The notes under the pieces are model-generated. The model had not been told where the DNA came from. It saw only the letters and a program-made list of their open reading frames with translations, and did no database searches. Positions 16,301-25,073 of a DNA stretch of 64,000 bases are shown here, in pieces. How positions within the stretch are numbered: position 1 is the stretch's first letter; every line of letters begins with the position of its first letter. A program made the position numbers and the translations under genes. Source of the DNA: Bacteroidales bacterium (lineage in GTDB: Bacteria > Bacteroidota > Bacteroidia > Bacteroidales > Marinilabiliaceae). Location: NCBI GenBank assembly GCA_024401355.1, contig JAKSLF010000010.1, positions 24,548 through 88,547 on the forward strand. The letters run 5' to 3'.

Positions 16301-18523
16301 ATGAGAAAAAAATTTACTTTACTCATGCTTTGTGCAATGAGTTTAGGTTCCGCGATGGCTCAATTCGGACCTCGTCCTGAACCAGAAGACCCAACCGGTC
16401 TCAAGGATGCCTACAAAGATTATTTCAAGGTAGGTGTGGCTGTAAATATGCGCAACATGCGCAACCCTGAAGAGATCAAAGTAATCCTCAAGGAGTACAA
16501 TAGTATCACAGCCGAAAACGACCACAAGGTAGGACAGATCAACCCAAAGGAAGGAGTCTACAATTGGGGACCTGCCGATTCAATCGCCAATTTCTGCCGC
16601 GAGAACAAGATTCCTATGCGTCTCCACAACCTCTGCTGGCACAGCCAGTTTGCAGATTGGATGATGTATGACAAGAAGGGCAACTTCGTAAAGAAAGAGG
16701 TATTCTACGCACGACTCAAGAACTACATCTTCACAGTAGTCAACCGCTACAAGGACATCATCTATGCTATCGATGTTGTCAATGAGGCTATTGCCGACGA
16801 TATGCGTCCACGTTTCCTCGGGCCAGGCAAGGGCTTCGAGCAGCCAAGTCCATACCGTCAGTCTAACCTCTTTAAGCTCTGCGGTGACGAGTTCATCGCT
16901 AAGGCATTTGAATATGCAGCTGAAGCAGCAGGTCCTGACATCGAACTTTACTACAACGACTACAATGCAGCTAATCCAGACAAGCGCGACCGCATCTTCA
17001 ACATGGTCAAGAAGATGAAGGAAGAGTATGGTGTACGTGTCGATGGTATCGGTATGCAGGCTCACTACAATGTCTTCGGACCTAGCAACGAGGATATTGA
17101 TGCTGCAATCACTAAGTATGCAACTCTCGTTAAGCACATTCAGTTCACAGAAATGGACATCCGTGCCAACGAAGAAATGGGTGGACAGCTCCAGTTCAGC
17201 CGTCAGGGCATGGAGATCAAGCCATACGTCAAGGATCTTCACACAGCAAAGTGGAACGATCTCTTCCGCATCCTCCGCAAGCACAAGGATGTTGTCAACT
17301 CTGTCACATTCTGGAATGTTTCCGACAAGGACTCTTGGGTAGGCACATCTAACTATCCTCTTCTCTTCGACAAGGATCTCAAGAAGAAGAGCGCATACAA
17401 TGCAGTAAAGAAGTTCGACGTCAATGTCGACAACGCAGTTATCAAGGAAGACTTCGTTCCTAACAGCCTCAACCAGCCAGGCCAGGAATATCCACAGGTC
17501 AACTCACAGGGTTATGGCCGCTTCCGCATCGATGCTCCACAGGCCAAGTCTGTTATCGTAAGCCTCGGACTCGGTGGACACGGTGGCACAGTACTTCACA
17601 AGAACAAGGAAGGCATCTGGGAAGGCACAACAGAAGTTCCTATGGACCCAGGTTTCCACTACTACCACCTCACAATCGATGGTGCAGTAGTCAACGACCC
17701 AGGAACAGGCAACTACTTCGGCTCATGCCGTTGGGAGAGCGGTATCGAAATACCTACTAACGCAGACAAGGATTTCTATGCTGTTCGCAACAATATCAAG
17801 CATGGTCAGTATCACGAAATACAGTTCTGGAGCGAAAGCACACAGAGCATGAAGCGTGCCTTCGTCTACACTCCTGCTGGTTACGGTCAGAATGTTGACA
17901 AGAAGGGCAATGTGGTTGAAAAGGGCACTCAGAAGCGCTACCCTGTTCTCTACCTCCAGCATGGCTGGGGCGAAAACGAGACATCATGGCCAGTTCAGGG
18001 TCACGTCAAGGACATCATGGACAACATGATTGCTGACGGCAAGTGCGACCCATTCATCGTTGTAATGACATACGGTATGACAAACGACATCAAGTTCGGC
18101 AGCCTCGGATTCGGCAATTTCCACTCGGCATTCGAAAAGGTGCTCATCGACGAACTCATTCCATACGTTGATGCAAACTTCAACACAATAGCAGACCGCA
18201 ATCACCGTGCTATGGCTGGTCTCTCTATGGGTGGTATGGAAACTCACCTTATCACTCTCGACCGTCCTGAGGTATTCGGCTATTGGGGCATCCTCTCTGG
18301 TGGCATGTACACTCCAGAAGAACTTGCTAAGGCTTCTGTCAAGCCAAACTTCGTCTTCATGTCAACAGGCGAGAAGGAGAATCCAACAGGCATCCGCAAG
18401 GCTGCAGACGATCTCAACGCAGCTGGCTACAAGGCAATGAGCCACGTCTCTGACGGCACAGCTCACGAGTTCCTCACTTGGCGTCGTGCTCTCTACAACA
18501 TGGCGCCACAGCTCTTCAAGTAA
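16301..18523 (+). CDS. Bifunctional GH10 endo-xylanase and feruloyl esterase (Xyn10D-Fae1A type)
   Basis: A 740-residue secreted fusion enzyme; signal peptide with cleavage after SAMAQ. Residues about 30-370 are a GH10 barrel with acid/base Glu-162 (DVVNEA) and nucleophile Glu-284 (FTEMDIR). Residues about 400-490 form an E-set/CBM48-like beta-sandwich (near RFRIDAPQAKSVIVSLG), and residues 500-740 an alpha/beta-hydrolase of the CE1 esterase D type with Ser-642 in GLSMGGM and His-722 in GTAHEF. The order is that of the characterised Prevotella ruminicola Xyn10D-Fae1A, which cuts xylan and frees ferulic acid. No T9SS sorting domain and no lipobox are seen, so a periplasmic site is most likely. 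It is a single gene ending at a strong terminator. No SusC/SusD pair is near, so this is not a complete xylan utilisation locus. Confidence 0.95.
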   Translation: MRKKFTLLMLCAMSLGSAMAQFGPRPEPEDPTGLKDAYKDYFKVGVAVNMRNMRNPEEIKVILKEYNSITAENDHKVGQINPKEGVYNWGPADSIANFCRENKIPMRLHNLCWHSQFADWMMYDKKGNFVKKEVFYARLKNYIFTVVNRYKDIIYAIDVVNEAIADDMRPRFLGPGKGFEQPSPYRQSNLFKLCGDEFIAKAFEYAAEAAGPDIELYYNDYNAANPDKRDRIFNMVKKMKEEYGVRVDGIGMQAHYNVFGPSNEDIDAAITKYATLVKHIQFTEMDIRANEEMGGQLQFSRQGMEIKPYVKDLHTAKWNDLFRILRKHKDVVNSVTFWNVSDKDSWVGTSNYPLLFDKDLKKKSAYNAVKKFDVNVDNAVIKEDFVPNSLNQPGQEYPQVNSQGYGRFRIDAPQAKSVIVSLGLGGHGGTVLHKNKEGIWEGTTEVPMDPGFHYYHLTIDGAVVNDPGTGNYFGSCRWESGIEIPTNADKDFYAVRNNIKHGQYHEIQFWSESTQSMKRAFVYTPAGYGQNVDKKGNVVEKGTQKRYPVLYLQHGWGENETSWPVQGHVKDIMDNMIADGKCDPFIVVMTYGMTNDIKFGSLGFGNFHSAFEKVLIDELIPYVDANFNTIADRNHRAMAGLSMGGMETHLITLDRPEVFGYWGILSGGMYTPEELAKASVKPNFVFMSTGEKENPTGIRKAADDLNAAGYKAMSHVSDGTAHEFLTWRRALYNMAPQLFK

Positions 18524-18547
18524 ACCACACGTCTAGTACGTAATTAT

Positions 18548-18584
18548 AAAGTCCCCGACAGTCAAACTGCCGGGGACTTTTATT
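18548..18584 (+). terminator. Intrinsic terminator of the xylanase-esterase gene
   Basis: AAAGTCCCCG (18548-18557) pairs with CGGGGACTTT (18571-18580), followed by TATTATTTG. Confidence 0.85.
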
Positions 18585-19081
18585 ATTTGATTTCAATCGC
18601 AACCTTTGCATCGCCAAGTATTACGTCAACCTCTATCTGTGTATAAGTGCGCCAAACAGGAAAACACTTTCATCTTCAATTATTTGCAGCCTACGTATTA
18701 TCATAGTATGCATTTTTAAACAACGCCAATATACATACTTTTTCTAATTTCTACTGCGAATTTTCATTAAAAATCTGAAGTACCACTGCGGAATTTATAT
18801 CAAAACTACGTGCGTGTTTTGATGTTAGGAGTGAGAGTTAGTACATGGTTGCCATGCATGGATGATTTTATAGTAAGTGAGAAAGACGGCTGTGCAGGAG
18901 CTTGGGCTTTTTCTTGCTTTATTCTTTCTATTTCTGTTTGACTTGTTAAGAAGACAATGTCCAAGCAAATATATGCAAAAACGACTGAAAAGTTGCGATG
19001 AAACATGTTAAATATGAGGAGAAGGCAGGCAAATGGTGTGATGTAGATGTTAAATATTGTTGTAAAAATGGGGGTGAAATG

Positions 19082-19381
19082 CCGAAAATCAACTTTGACA
19101 TTTTGACCATGACCATTGTTAAAGTAGGTTAAGGAAATGCTTTTTTTAATGGTGTCAAAAAGGTATGGTAAGGGTACGGTAAGGTACCGTTATCCCTCCG
19201 AGAAAAGTGTCTAAAGTCGAGGGATGGGTATTTTGCAAAATATACTTAAATATTACTAAATGGAGCATGCTGATTTTAACAGACGAATTGAGCATTTTAA
19301 CTTATAGAGGCGATGGAACATTGGAATAAAACGCCGAAAAGTTGGAATGGTCACGGTCAAATGGTCAAAGTTGATTTTCGG
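19082..19381. repeat. Inverted repeat pair of about 36 bp enclosing a 300-bp segment (MITE-like)
   Basis: The left arm 19082-19117 starts CCGAAAATCAACTTTGAC. The right arm 19346-19381 ends GTCAAAGTTGATTTTCGG. The reverse complement of the left arm matches the right arm at 33 of 36 positions, with an exact outer match of 18 bases. Each arm also contains spaced TTGACC/GGTCAA units. No obvious target-site duplication flanks the arms (GTGAAATG on the left, TCTTATTT on the right). The inner 228 bases carry no transposase. It could be a short non-autonomous transposable element, or a large regulatory or attachment structure. Confidence 0.65.
19162..19196. repeat. 11-bp tandem repeat running into a small hairpin
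   Basis: GGTATGGTAAG (19162-19172) is repeated as GGTACGGTAAG (19173-19183) with one change. The second unit forms a hairpin with what follows: ACGGTA (19176-19181) and TACCGT (19185-19190). The structure lies inside the inverted repeat pair. Confidence 0.6.
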
Positions 19382-19391
19382 TCTTATTTAA

Positions 19392-19428
19392 GAAACAAAA
19401 GTGGTGCCCAGGAAAGCCCAGACACCAC
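19392..19428 (-). terminator. Probable terminator of the cobalamin operon
   Basis: On the minus strand GTGGTG (19428-19423) pairs with CACCAC (19406-19401), and TTTTGTTTC follows. It lies about 30 bases after the last gene of the operon. Confidence 0.6.
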
Positions 19429-19459
19429 CTTGAAACAAAATTATATTACCTCTATAAAA

Positions 19460-20428
19460 CTAAAAAGCCTTCTTCACGCTCTCCACCTTGCCATCTGAGT
19501 ATGTCGTCTTGACAATAACGATTCCACGCTCCGGAGCAATCAACTTCTGACCGCCAATAGTGAAATATTCAACAGAGACGACTTCTGAATCTACATCATC
19601 AACAGATGTTTCAGTGTCTTCCTTAGCAAAACGGACCTTGATGTCGTCTATTGCGAAATAAGATGCCTGATTAACTCCGTATGTGTCAGAATCATTCGAA
19701 TCTATCGTAAATAGAACCATAGTAACTTTACCCAAAGGCAGAAGAGAAACCTCGGTCCAGTCTTCTACAAAAGAGCCATCTTTTGCAAGATCAAAAGATA
19801 CTGAACCAGTTTGTGTTTCCCCGTTATAACCATAGAATGTAATTGTCAAATAGTCACCTTCTTCAGTCAAGGCTCTTGCTGGAGAATTTCCATTTTTGGC
19901 AACATTGAGCTGATATGTTGTTGGTCCAACGTTAACAGATTCAATAACATGAGCTTCATCGGCAAATGCAATATAAGCCTGTGGATTATATTCCGATATA
20001 GTAGGATTTGAATTGCAATATACTACAGCAAAATTATCAGAACCATTCGACGTTGGGACTGACAACTGGTGCAAATAATCTCCATTTCCCAAATTGTCGT
20101 CAATATAGTTTGAAATAGCAATGCCACCGCCCCAGAAGCAGCCATCTGAATAATTGTTGATGAGCTCAGACATGATTTCCGTATTGCCCTCGTCATACCA
20201 TCCATACAGGACATCTTCGTCTTCATCAAAATCATTAGGATACAACATAGGTCCACCATACTGAACATTTTCAATAAGTGACGACCATGTGTCAACGCCA
20301 CCATTGTAGTTCACAATGCCATTCGCATCTTCATCTTCAAATGTCAATACTCTGACTTCATAGTTGGCCTCCTGAGCCATCGCACTCATGCTTACGAGTG
20401 CTCCAAACAAAATAAAAATCTTTTTCAT
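19460..20428 (-). CDS. DUF4465 secreted protein, probable cobalamin-binding BtuH-like, with T9SS-like C-terminus
   Basis: A 322-residue exported protein with a type I signal peptide (cleavage after SAMAQ). The body is beta-rich and reads like DUF4465: a TFED segment near the N-terminus, then WGGGIAISNYIDD and later FAVVYCNSN, with a C-terminal FAIDDIKVRF strand. DUF4465 proteins in Bacteroides cobalamin loci (BtuH) are, as I recall, surface cobalamin binders. Here the protein is the last gene of a btuB-btuG operon under a cobalamin riboswitch. There is no lipobox; instead the last 40 residues (VEYFTIGGQKL, then RGIVIVKTTYSDGKV) look like a T9SS type A sorting domain. Export by T9SS would thus replace lipid anchoring. 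The cobalamin role is inferred from family and context. Confidence 0.75.
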   Translation of the reverse strand: MKKIFILFGALVSMSAMAQEANYEVRVLTFEDEDANGIVNYNGGVDTWSSLIENVQYGGPMLYPNDFDEDEDVLYGWYDEGNTEIMSELINNYSDGCFWGGGIAISNYIDDNLGNGDYLHQLSVPTSNGSDNFAVVYCNSNPTISEYNPQAYIAFADEAHVIESVNVGPTTYQLNVAKNGNSPARALTEEGDYLTITFYGYNGETQTGSVSFDLAKDGSFVEDWTEVSLLPLGKVTMVLFTIDSNDSDTYGVNQASYFAIDDIKVRFAKEDTETSVDDVDSEVVSVEYFTIGGQKLIAPERGIVIVKTTYSDGKVESVKKAF

Positions 20429-20453
20429 TAATTTGAGTTTTAATTATATATAG

Positions 20454-21557
20454 TTATTTGATTATCGCCTTCTTTACTTTGCCGCCTTCACGTATTATAT
20501 AGACACCCTTGTGAACCATCCCGTCCACGCGTCGGCCCGTGATGTCATAAATTTCACGCGTTGTACCTTCTGGCATTATAGTCTCGACTTCGGTCTTCAC
20601 CTCTCGTGGCCAATATTCATCAACGTCGTCACCACCTTTCATGTGCAGATCCCAAGCATTAGCCACTTCCGTGCTTGTCTCGCCAAGCCAACCGGCATAT
20701 TGGTTGAGGGCAGTATATACCTTGACAAAATCGACGCCATCGAGCACTACCCTATTGCCTTCAGCATCCACCGCCCAATCTATATTGAATTTCGAACGGT
20801 TCTTCGCATCCGTGTTGGGATGATTGTCCACATAGCCATAACCATAACTATAAAGGATATAATTGGTGCCCTTGCCGCTAGCGTCTACAGCATTGTTCGC
20901 CAACAGCGTTCCAGTAAACGAATATTGGTCATCCTTTATCCAGTTTGGATAGTAATTCTGCCTATGGAATGAATTCTTGTAAATATGACCCGTGCCACCA
21001 GTAGACGTCTTCCAAGCGACAAACGAGGTATCTACCAGCGACTTATTGTTCTGGTCGGGAGTCGCGACATGGTCTTCTGGTGTGCGGAAATACGTAATTG
21101 TAAAATTGTGACGCGTTTTCGACTTATAGTATTCCGAACCTGCCAATTCATACCACTTGTCATCGGGGATGCCATTTTCATTTTCGTCACGACTGACCAT
21201 TACAACTCCCGGTTCACAACTTCCACCTTCTTCACCCAGTCCATTCTGATAAAAAGCATTGCCCAGCACGGTAAAGTCATAGTGACCTTCTACATTCTTT
21301 ATCATGTGGTCAAATCCAAAAACGACATAACCGCCAAATCCTCCCAGGCAAATCATCGAACCATTGTTGTTGGCTATGAGATCTTCTGCCTTCTTGGCCA
21401 TAGATAATTCGTCATCACCATCTTCCCACGCAGGCATTGTGTTGATGAACTGGCCTGGAGCAGGACGATATTCGTAGACCCTGTCTATATAGGCATTGAC
21501 TTGTGCACTTGACAAAGTTGAGGCAAATGCGAAAAATAAAAGTAATTGTGTTTTCAT
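20454..21557 (-). CDS. Secreted cell-surface protein of cobalamin loci with T9SS type A sorting domain
   Basis: A 367-residue protein with a signal peptide (cleavage near TLSSAQ). The central part (GGYVVFGFDHMIKNVEG, DENENGIPDDKWYELAGSEY, followed by conserved aromatic stretches) belongs to a family of unnamed Bacteroidetes surface proteins seen beside BtuB and BtuG genes; the segment DENENGIPDD resembles a calcium-binding loop. The C-terminus from YDITGRRVDG to VYIIREGGKVKKAIIK is a typical T9SS type A sorting domain. It lies third in the riboswitch-controlled operon, 16 bases after btuG, so a part in cobalamin capture is likely. The exact function is unknown. Confidence 0.75.
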   Translation of the reverse strand: MKTQLLLFFAFASTLSSAQVNAYIDRVYEYRPAPGQFINTMPAWEDGDDELSMAKKAEDLIANNNGSMICLGGFGGYVVFGFDHMIKNVEGHYDFTVLGNAFYQNGLGEEGGSCEPGVVMVSRDENENGIPDDKWYELAGSEYYKSKTRHNFTITYFRTPEDHVATPDQNNKSLVDTSFVAWKTSTGGTGHIYKNSFHRQNYYPNWIKDDQYSFTGTLLANNAVDASGKGTNYILYSYGYGYVDNHPNTDAKNRSKFNIDWAVDAEGNRVVLDGVDFVKVYTALNQYAGWLGETSTEVANAWDLHMKGGDDVDEYWPREVKTEVETIMPEGTTREIYDITGRRVDGMVHKGVYIIREGGKVKKAIIK

Positions 21558-21573
21558 TGACTATTTGATGAGA

Positions 21574-22722
21574 TTAATAAACAAATGCGATATGAGCCGG
21601 GATATCACCTGTGACAACTGTCCATTTCAAATGTCCTTCTGAACTATAGCAATGCAGACGTCCAGGAGACACATAATTGCGGGCATCTGTGACATAGATT
21701 TCCCTTGACCAAGGATTAACCTTAAGACCATAAGGGACAGTAATCATAGCATCACTTCCGTCAGTAATAAAATTGTCGCAGACGACCTGATGCGTGGCGG
21801 TGTTCACAATCCGATATGAACATTGCGTCTCGTAGGTCTCATAGCTGAACTCAGCCCCATAGACATACAACGAATCACCCACAAGGTCAAAATCAGACAC
21901 AGGAATAGAGACACTATCGACAACCGTCTCGCTCTCAATATCAATGCAGTAAAGACGTGAAGGCTGTTCAAAGTAATCTCCTCTGGACGACACCCAAAGC
22001 TGTCCGTGGTTGTCGGCCTTAAGACGATGCAGATTGTTGACTACCTCGATGCGCTTCAGCTCCTTGAATGTATTGAGGTCTATGACAGATACTGTATTTT
22101 CATAATTAGGAGCCATATATCCGCCAGAATTAGCCACGTATATCCTGTCACCAACAATCTCTATCTCATCAGGCTGGAATCCGACAAAACATGTGTCAAC
22201 AACCTGGAATGTTGCCGTATCAAACTTTGCGACATATCCTATCTGCTTATAATTAGGGTCAATCGACACAGGTCCGGCATAGCTCGTCAGATAACCATAT
22301 TTCCCTGCAAACGCCAGATAGCGACAATTAGGGACACAGACCATACCGACATGTTTTGCATTCCTTACATCCATCACCTCAACAAAGTTGGAACAGTTGA
22401 TAACGGCATACATCTTACCACCATATATCTGAAGGTCATTGCCTACATCACCCAGCTCCTGAACCATATTAGGATTGGCCGAAGCATATACGTTTCGAGA
22501 ATATTCTCCACTAATAATATCGTAATAATCGAGCGTTGCCTTATTGCTTCCCATATTGCCCTCATTAAGCAGGAAGAAACCTTTGGGTGCATGCGGCATA
22601 TCGACAGATGAGGAGTCAACCTTCTCAGTCTGTGGAGTAAGCACCTGCTTGTCATCGCGGCAAGCACAAACAGCCACGGCCAACAGCAACAAATCAACAA
22701 CAAACTTTACTCTTTTTGTCAT
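21574..22722 (-). CDS. btuG: BtuG-like cobalamin-binding surface lipoprotein (YncE/DUF5074 beta-propeller)
   Basis: A 382-residue lipoprotein. The signal peptide ends in VCAC with lipidated Cys-21, and the next residues RDDK are acidic as in Bacteroidetes surface export signals. The rest is a beta-propeller of YncE/DUF5074 type with repeated strands such as VDTCFVGFQPDEIEIVGDRIYVANSGG in part. In Bacteroides BtuG sits on the BtuB receptor and takes cobalamin from host intrinsic factor with very high affinity. Here it overlaps btuB by 4 bases (stop and start interleaved), which fits a tight complex. Expression should be governed by the cobalamin riboswitch upstream. Confidence 0.87.
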   Translation of the reverse strand: MTKRVKFVVDLLLLAVAVCACRDDKQVLTPQTEKVDSSSVDMPHAPKGFFLLNEGNMGSNKATLDYYDIISGEYSRNVYASANPNMVQELGDVGNDLQIYGGKMYAVINCSNFVEVMDVRNAKHVGMVCVPNCRYLAFAGKYGYLTSYAGPVSIDPNYKQIGYVAKFDTATFQVVDTCFVGFQPDEIEIVGDRIYVANSGGYMAPNYENTVSVIDLNTFKELKRIEVVNNLHRLKADNHGQLWVSSRGDYFEQPSRLYCIDIESETVVDSVSIPVSDFDLVGDSLYVYGAEFSYETYETQCSYRIVNTATHQVVCDNFITDGSDAMITVPYGLKVNPWSREIYVTDARNYVSPGRLHCYSSEGHLKWTVVTGDIPAHIAFVY

Positions 22723-24752
22723 ATCGAAAGCGTTAATTTAATCTTGTAGTTACGTCCTGGCATCGGATAGTTAAGCACAACGTCGTATTGCTGGTCAAGG
22801 ATGTTAATGACCTCGGCCGATGCCACAAACTCCATTTTGTTATTGACACAAAGTCTCTTTTGGACATTCAAGTCGTGCGTATACCATGATGGTTCATAAT
22901 TTTCTGGTATATTGGCCGACACATGATAGCGCTCACCAACATATATGAAACTGTAGTTAAAGCTATATCCATCATACGACACATTAGCCACCACCGAACC
23001 GCTATGTCGTGGTATGTAACTGATCTGTCCTTTGTAAGTACCACGTGGTCCGTCGTCATTCTTGTCAGTCATGTCGAGAGCCTTCTGATAGGTGTATGAC
23101 AACGTCAATCGTCCTTGTACATTCTGGTTTTGGTTTGTTGAAAGTGACGATTTCATATCTATTCCATTGATAGACACCTTGCCAATGTTCATCATCATCC
23201 AGCGGAATTGTGAATTGCCTTTGGGAACGGCAACTATCTTGTCCGTAATCTTATTATGATAGACATCTACAGCAATATTCCAGTCTATCGCAGACTGTAT
23301 ACCTGTTGTCACACCAATATCAAACTGTTCTGCATATTCTGGTCGTAGCGAGATATTGCCAAGGTCGGTATAGTAGAGGTCGTTGAAAGTTGGCATACGG
23401 AACATCTTCTTGTAGAAGGCACGTATGTCGACAACATCGACAGGTTTATAGTCAGCAATAATCGCAGGGGTTAACTTTTTCGTGTTACGCGACACCTCCT
23501 TTTCTATTGGCATCAGGATTGTTGTCGCATCATGGAAGAAATTATACAGCAGACTTACCTGAAGATTGATTTTGCTTGTTGTCAACGACAAGGCAACCGC
23601 AGCGAGCAACACATCACGCTTGGGCGAGGGGAACATGGCCATGTCTGATTTCATCCAATTACGTTCATAGTCAACACATACATCAGAGCTAAACCATTCG
23701 TTCCAAGCAAACATATTGGCCGAAGAGCCATAAACCGCATATTGTCTGAAACGATTATCGACATACAGCAAGGTCGTGTCGGGATTAAAATATCGCATAA
23801 AGTCATACGAATACTTGGCGCTCGCCTTGGTAGAATACAAATCAGTCAGACGGCGCTGGTACATGCTTTGGACAAAGAAAGAGCGATCCCATTGTCGCTG
23901 CGAACTTGTCCATACATTCCTGACAATTGCTCTGGGAATACCACGTTCAGAGTTATAATAATATATCTTTGCATGCCAAGCGCCATCTTCGACAGACCCA
24001 AAGACAGAACCTTCAAGTCGCAACGAACGGATATCGCCATTCTGTCTCGTTCCAGTCGTGTCCCATGCAGTAATTCTTCTACCATCAATATCTTCCAGCA
24101 CCTTGTGGTAACGGAAATTATACTTGCCTGTTGCATGCGTAAACTCAGCATTGACCGATGCAGACAGATTCTTGGTCAAAAATCTTTCAAGAAGCATGCT
24201 GACATTCTTTAGTCCAAAGGAACCGCCACTAAGACTCATCTTAAAGTTTGTAAGTCTGCCATTGCTAAAAACGGGACGACGAGTACGTATATAGAGAGAA
24301 CCAGACGTTCCAAAATCCTTTGCAGATTGAAAGACATCCGACTTCTGCCCGTTATAGACAGCAACTTCTTCAACATTATCGAGTGAGAACTTACCCAAGT
24401 CAACAGTTCCATTCTGCGCATTACCAATCTGAAGTCCATCATAGAACACTCCAAGATGATTAGAACCCATCGAACGAATATCGACTGTCTTTAATCCGCC
24501 GACGCCACCATAGTCTTTAATCTGCACACCAGAGAAGTATCTCACAGCATCAGCCACGGAGTAAGCATTCAAATTACGCAAGCCTTCACCCGACAACTTT
24601 TGAACTGGAATAATCTCTTTCTGACGGGATGCAAAGACAGATACCTCGCTGACTTCACGATGTACGACCGAATCTGTCGCCATTTGAGCATAAACACAGC
24701 AAGGCAAGGCAATGATGCCCACCAACAATATCACTATACTTTTAATATTCAT
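22719..24752 (-). CDS. btuB: TonB-dependent cobalamin receptor BtuB
   Basis: A 677-residue outer-membrane receptor with a signal peptide (cleavage after VYAQ). The plug domain is seen at residues about 30-160 (SVADAVRYFSGVQIKDYGGVGG, in part, then DIRSMGSNHLGVFYDGLQIG), followed by a 22-strand-type barrel ending in YPMPGRNYKIKLTLSI with a terminal hydrophobic residue. Direct position behind a cobalamin riboswitch and in front of the BtuG-like gene identifies the substrate as a corrinoid. It is the first gene of a four-gene operon. The protein lacks the N-terminal carboxypeptidase-like extension of SusC proteins, as expected for BtuB. Confidence 0.93.
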   Translation of the reverse strand: MNIKSIVILLVGIIALPCCVYAQMATDSVVHREVSEVSVFASRQKEIIPVQKLSGEGLRNLNAYSVADAVRYFSGVQIKDYGGVGGLKTVDIRSMGSNHLGVFYDGLQIGNAQNGTVDLGKFSLDNVEEVAVYNGQKSDVFQSAKDFGTSGSLYIRTRRPVFSNGRLTNFKMSLSGGSFGLKNVSMLLERFLTKNLSASVNAEFTHATGKYNFRYHKVLEDIDGRRITAWDTTGTRQNGDIRSLRLEGSVFGSVEDGAWHAKIYYYNSERGIPRAIVRNVWTSSQRQWDRSFFVQSMYQRRLTDLYSTKASAKYSYDFMRYFNPDTTLLYVDNRFRQYAVYGSSANMFAWNEWFSSDVCVDYERNWMKSDMAMFPSPKRDVLLAAVALSLTTSKINLQVSLLYNFFHDATTILMPIEKEVSRNTKKLTPAIIADYKPVDVVDIRAFYKKMFRMPTFNDLYYTDLGNISLRPEYAEQFDIGVTTGIQSAIDWNIAVDVYHNKITDKIVAVPKGNSQFRWMMMNIGKVSINGIDMKSSLSTNQNQNVQGRLTLSYTYQKALDMTDKNDDGPRGTYKGQISYIPRHSGSVVANVSYDGYSFNYSFIYVGERYHVSANIPENYEPSWYTHDLNVQKRLCVNNKMEFVASAEVINILDQQYDVVLNYPMPGRNYKIKLTLSI

Positions 24753-24811
24753 CCGTTTCGTAACTCCAAACCGCGAGAGTCTATTCTCTTTTTATTTGAG
24801 AATGAAACATT

Positions 24812-25010
24812 ATTATTGGCAGGTCTTCTGACTCATCATTGCCTTTCCGTCTTCCCGACCGGCACGCAAAAAGAAACGTGTTGGTCAGTGACATTAGTGG
24901 AGAGACATCCGTAAAAAAACGGCAGGACTCACAGCAGCGCGACTGTTCGGGACTTGCACCCGATTCCCTATTAATCCAATTTGCCAAGGGCCGCATTCTG
25001 CAAGAAGAAT
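24812..25010 (-). ncRNA. Cobalamin riboswitch
   Basis: On the minus strand the conserved core reads GGTGCAAGTCCCGAACAGTC, then CGCTGCTGTGAGTCC, and the B12 box GAGTCAGAAGACCTGCC (24834-24818). It lies between the promoter at 25046 and btuB at 24752 and should reduce expression of the operon when adenosylcobalamin is plentiful. The ends are approximate. Confidence 0.95.
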
Positions 25011-25045
25011 GTTCTTGACTCCTTGGAACCAATAATATTACAATG

Positions 25046-25073
25046 CAAAGTTATTACAAAAAAAAGAATCAAA
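25046..25073 (-). promoter_or_regulatory. Predicted promoter of the cobalamin operon
   Basis: On the minus strand TAACTTTG (25053-25046) matches TAnnTTTG and would start transcription just before the riboswitch. A TTTG at 25073-25070 is 16 bases up, a short spacing. The element overlaps the last codons region of the upstream FKBP gene. Confidence 0.55.

Larger units (their letters stand above)
18586..19398. other. Intergenic region without a recognisable gene
   Basis: About 0.8 kb with no convincing coding frame; the only frames are 60-66 codons with no family signal. It holds the inverted repeat pair at 19082-19381 and the short tandem repeat at 19162-19183, and otherwise nothing I can name. 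The base composition shifts from very AT-rich near 18650-18780 to more G-rich on the plus strand after 18820, unlike the flanking genes. Confidence 0.6.

Noticed and set aside
19082-19381. Inverted repeats considered as a complete insertion sequence
   Set aside because: The enclosed segment is far too short for a transposase and has no coding frame.
19313-19498. A 61-codon plus-strand frame across the right inverted repeat
   Set aside because: It overlaps the repeat arm, a terminator and the 3' end of the DUF4465 gene, and has no recognisable feature.
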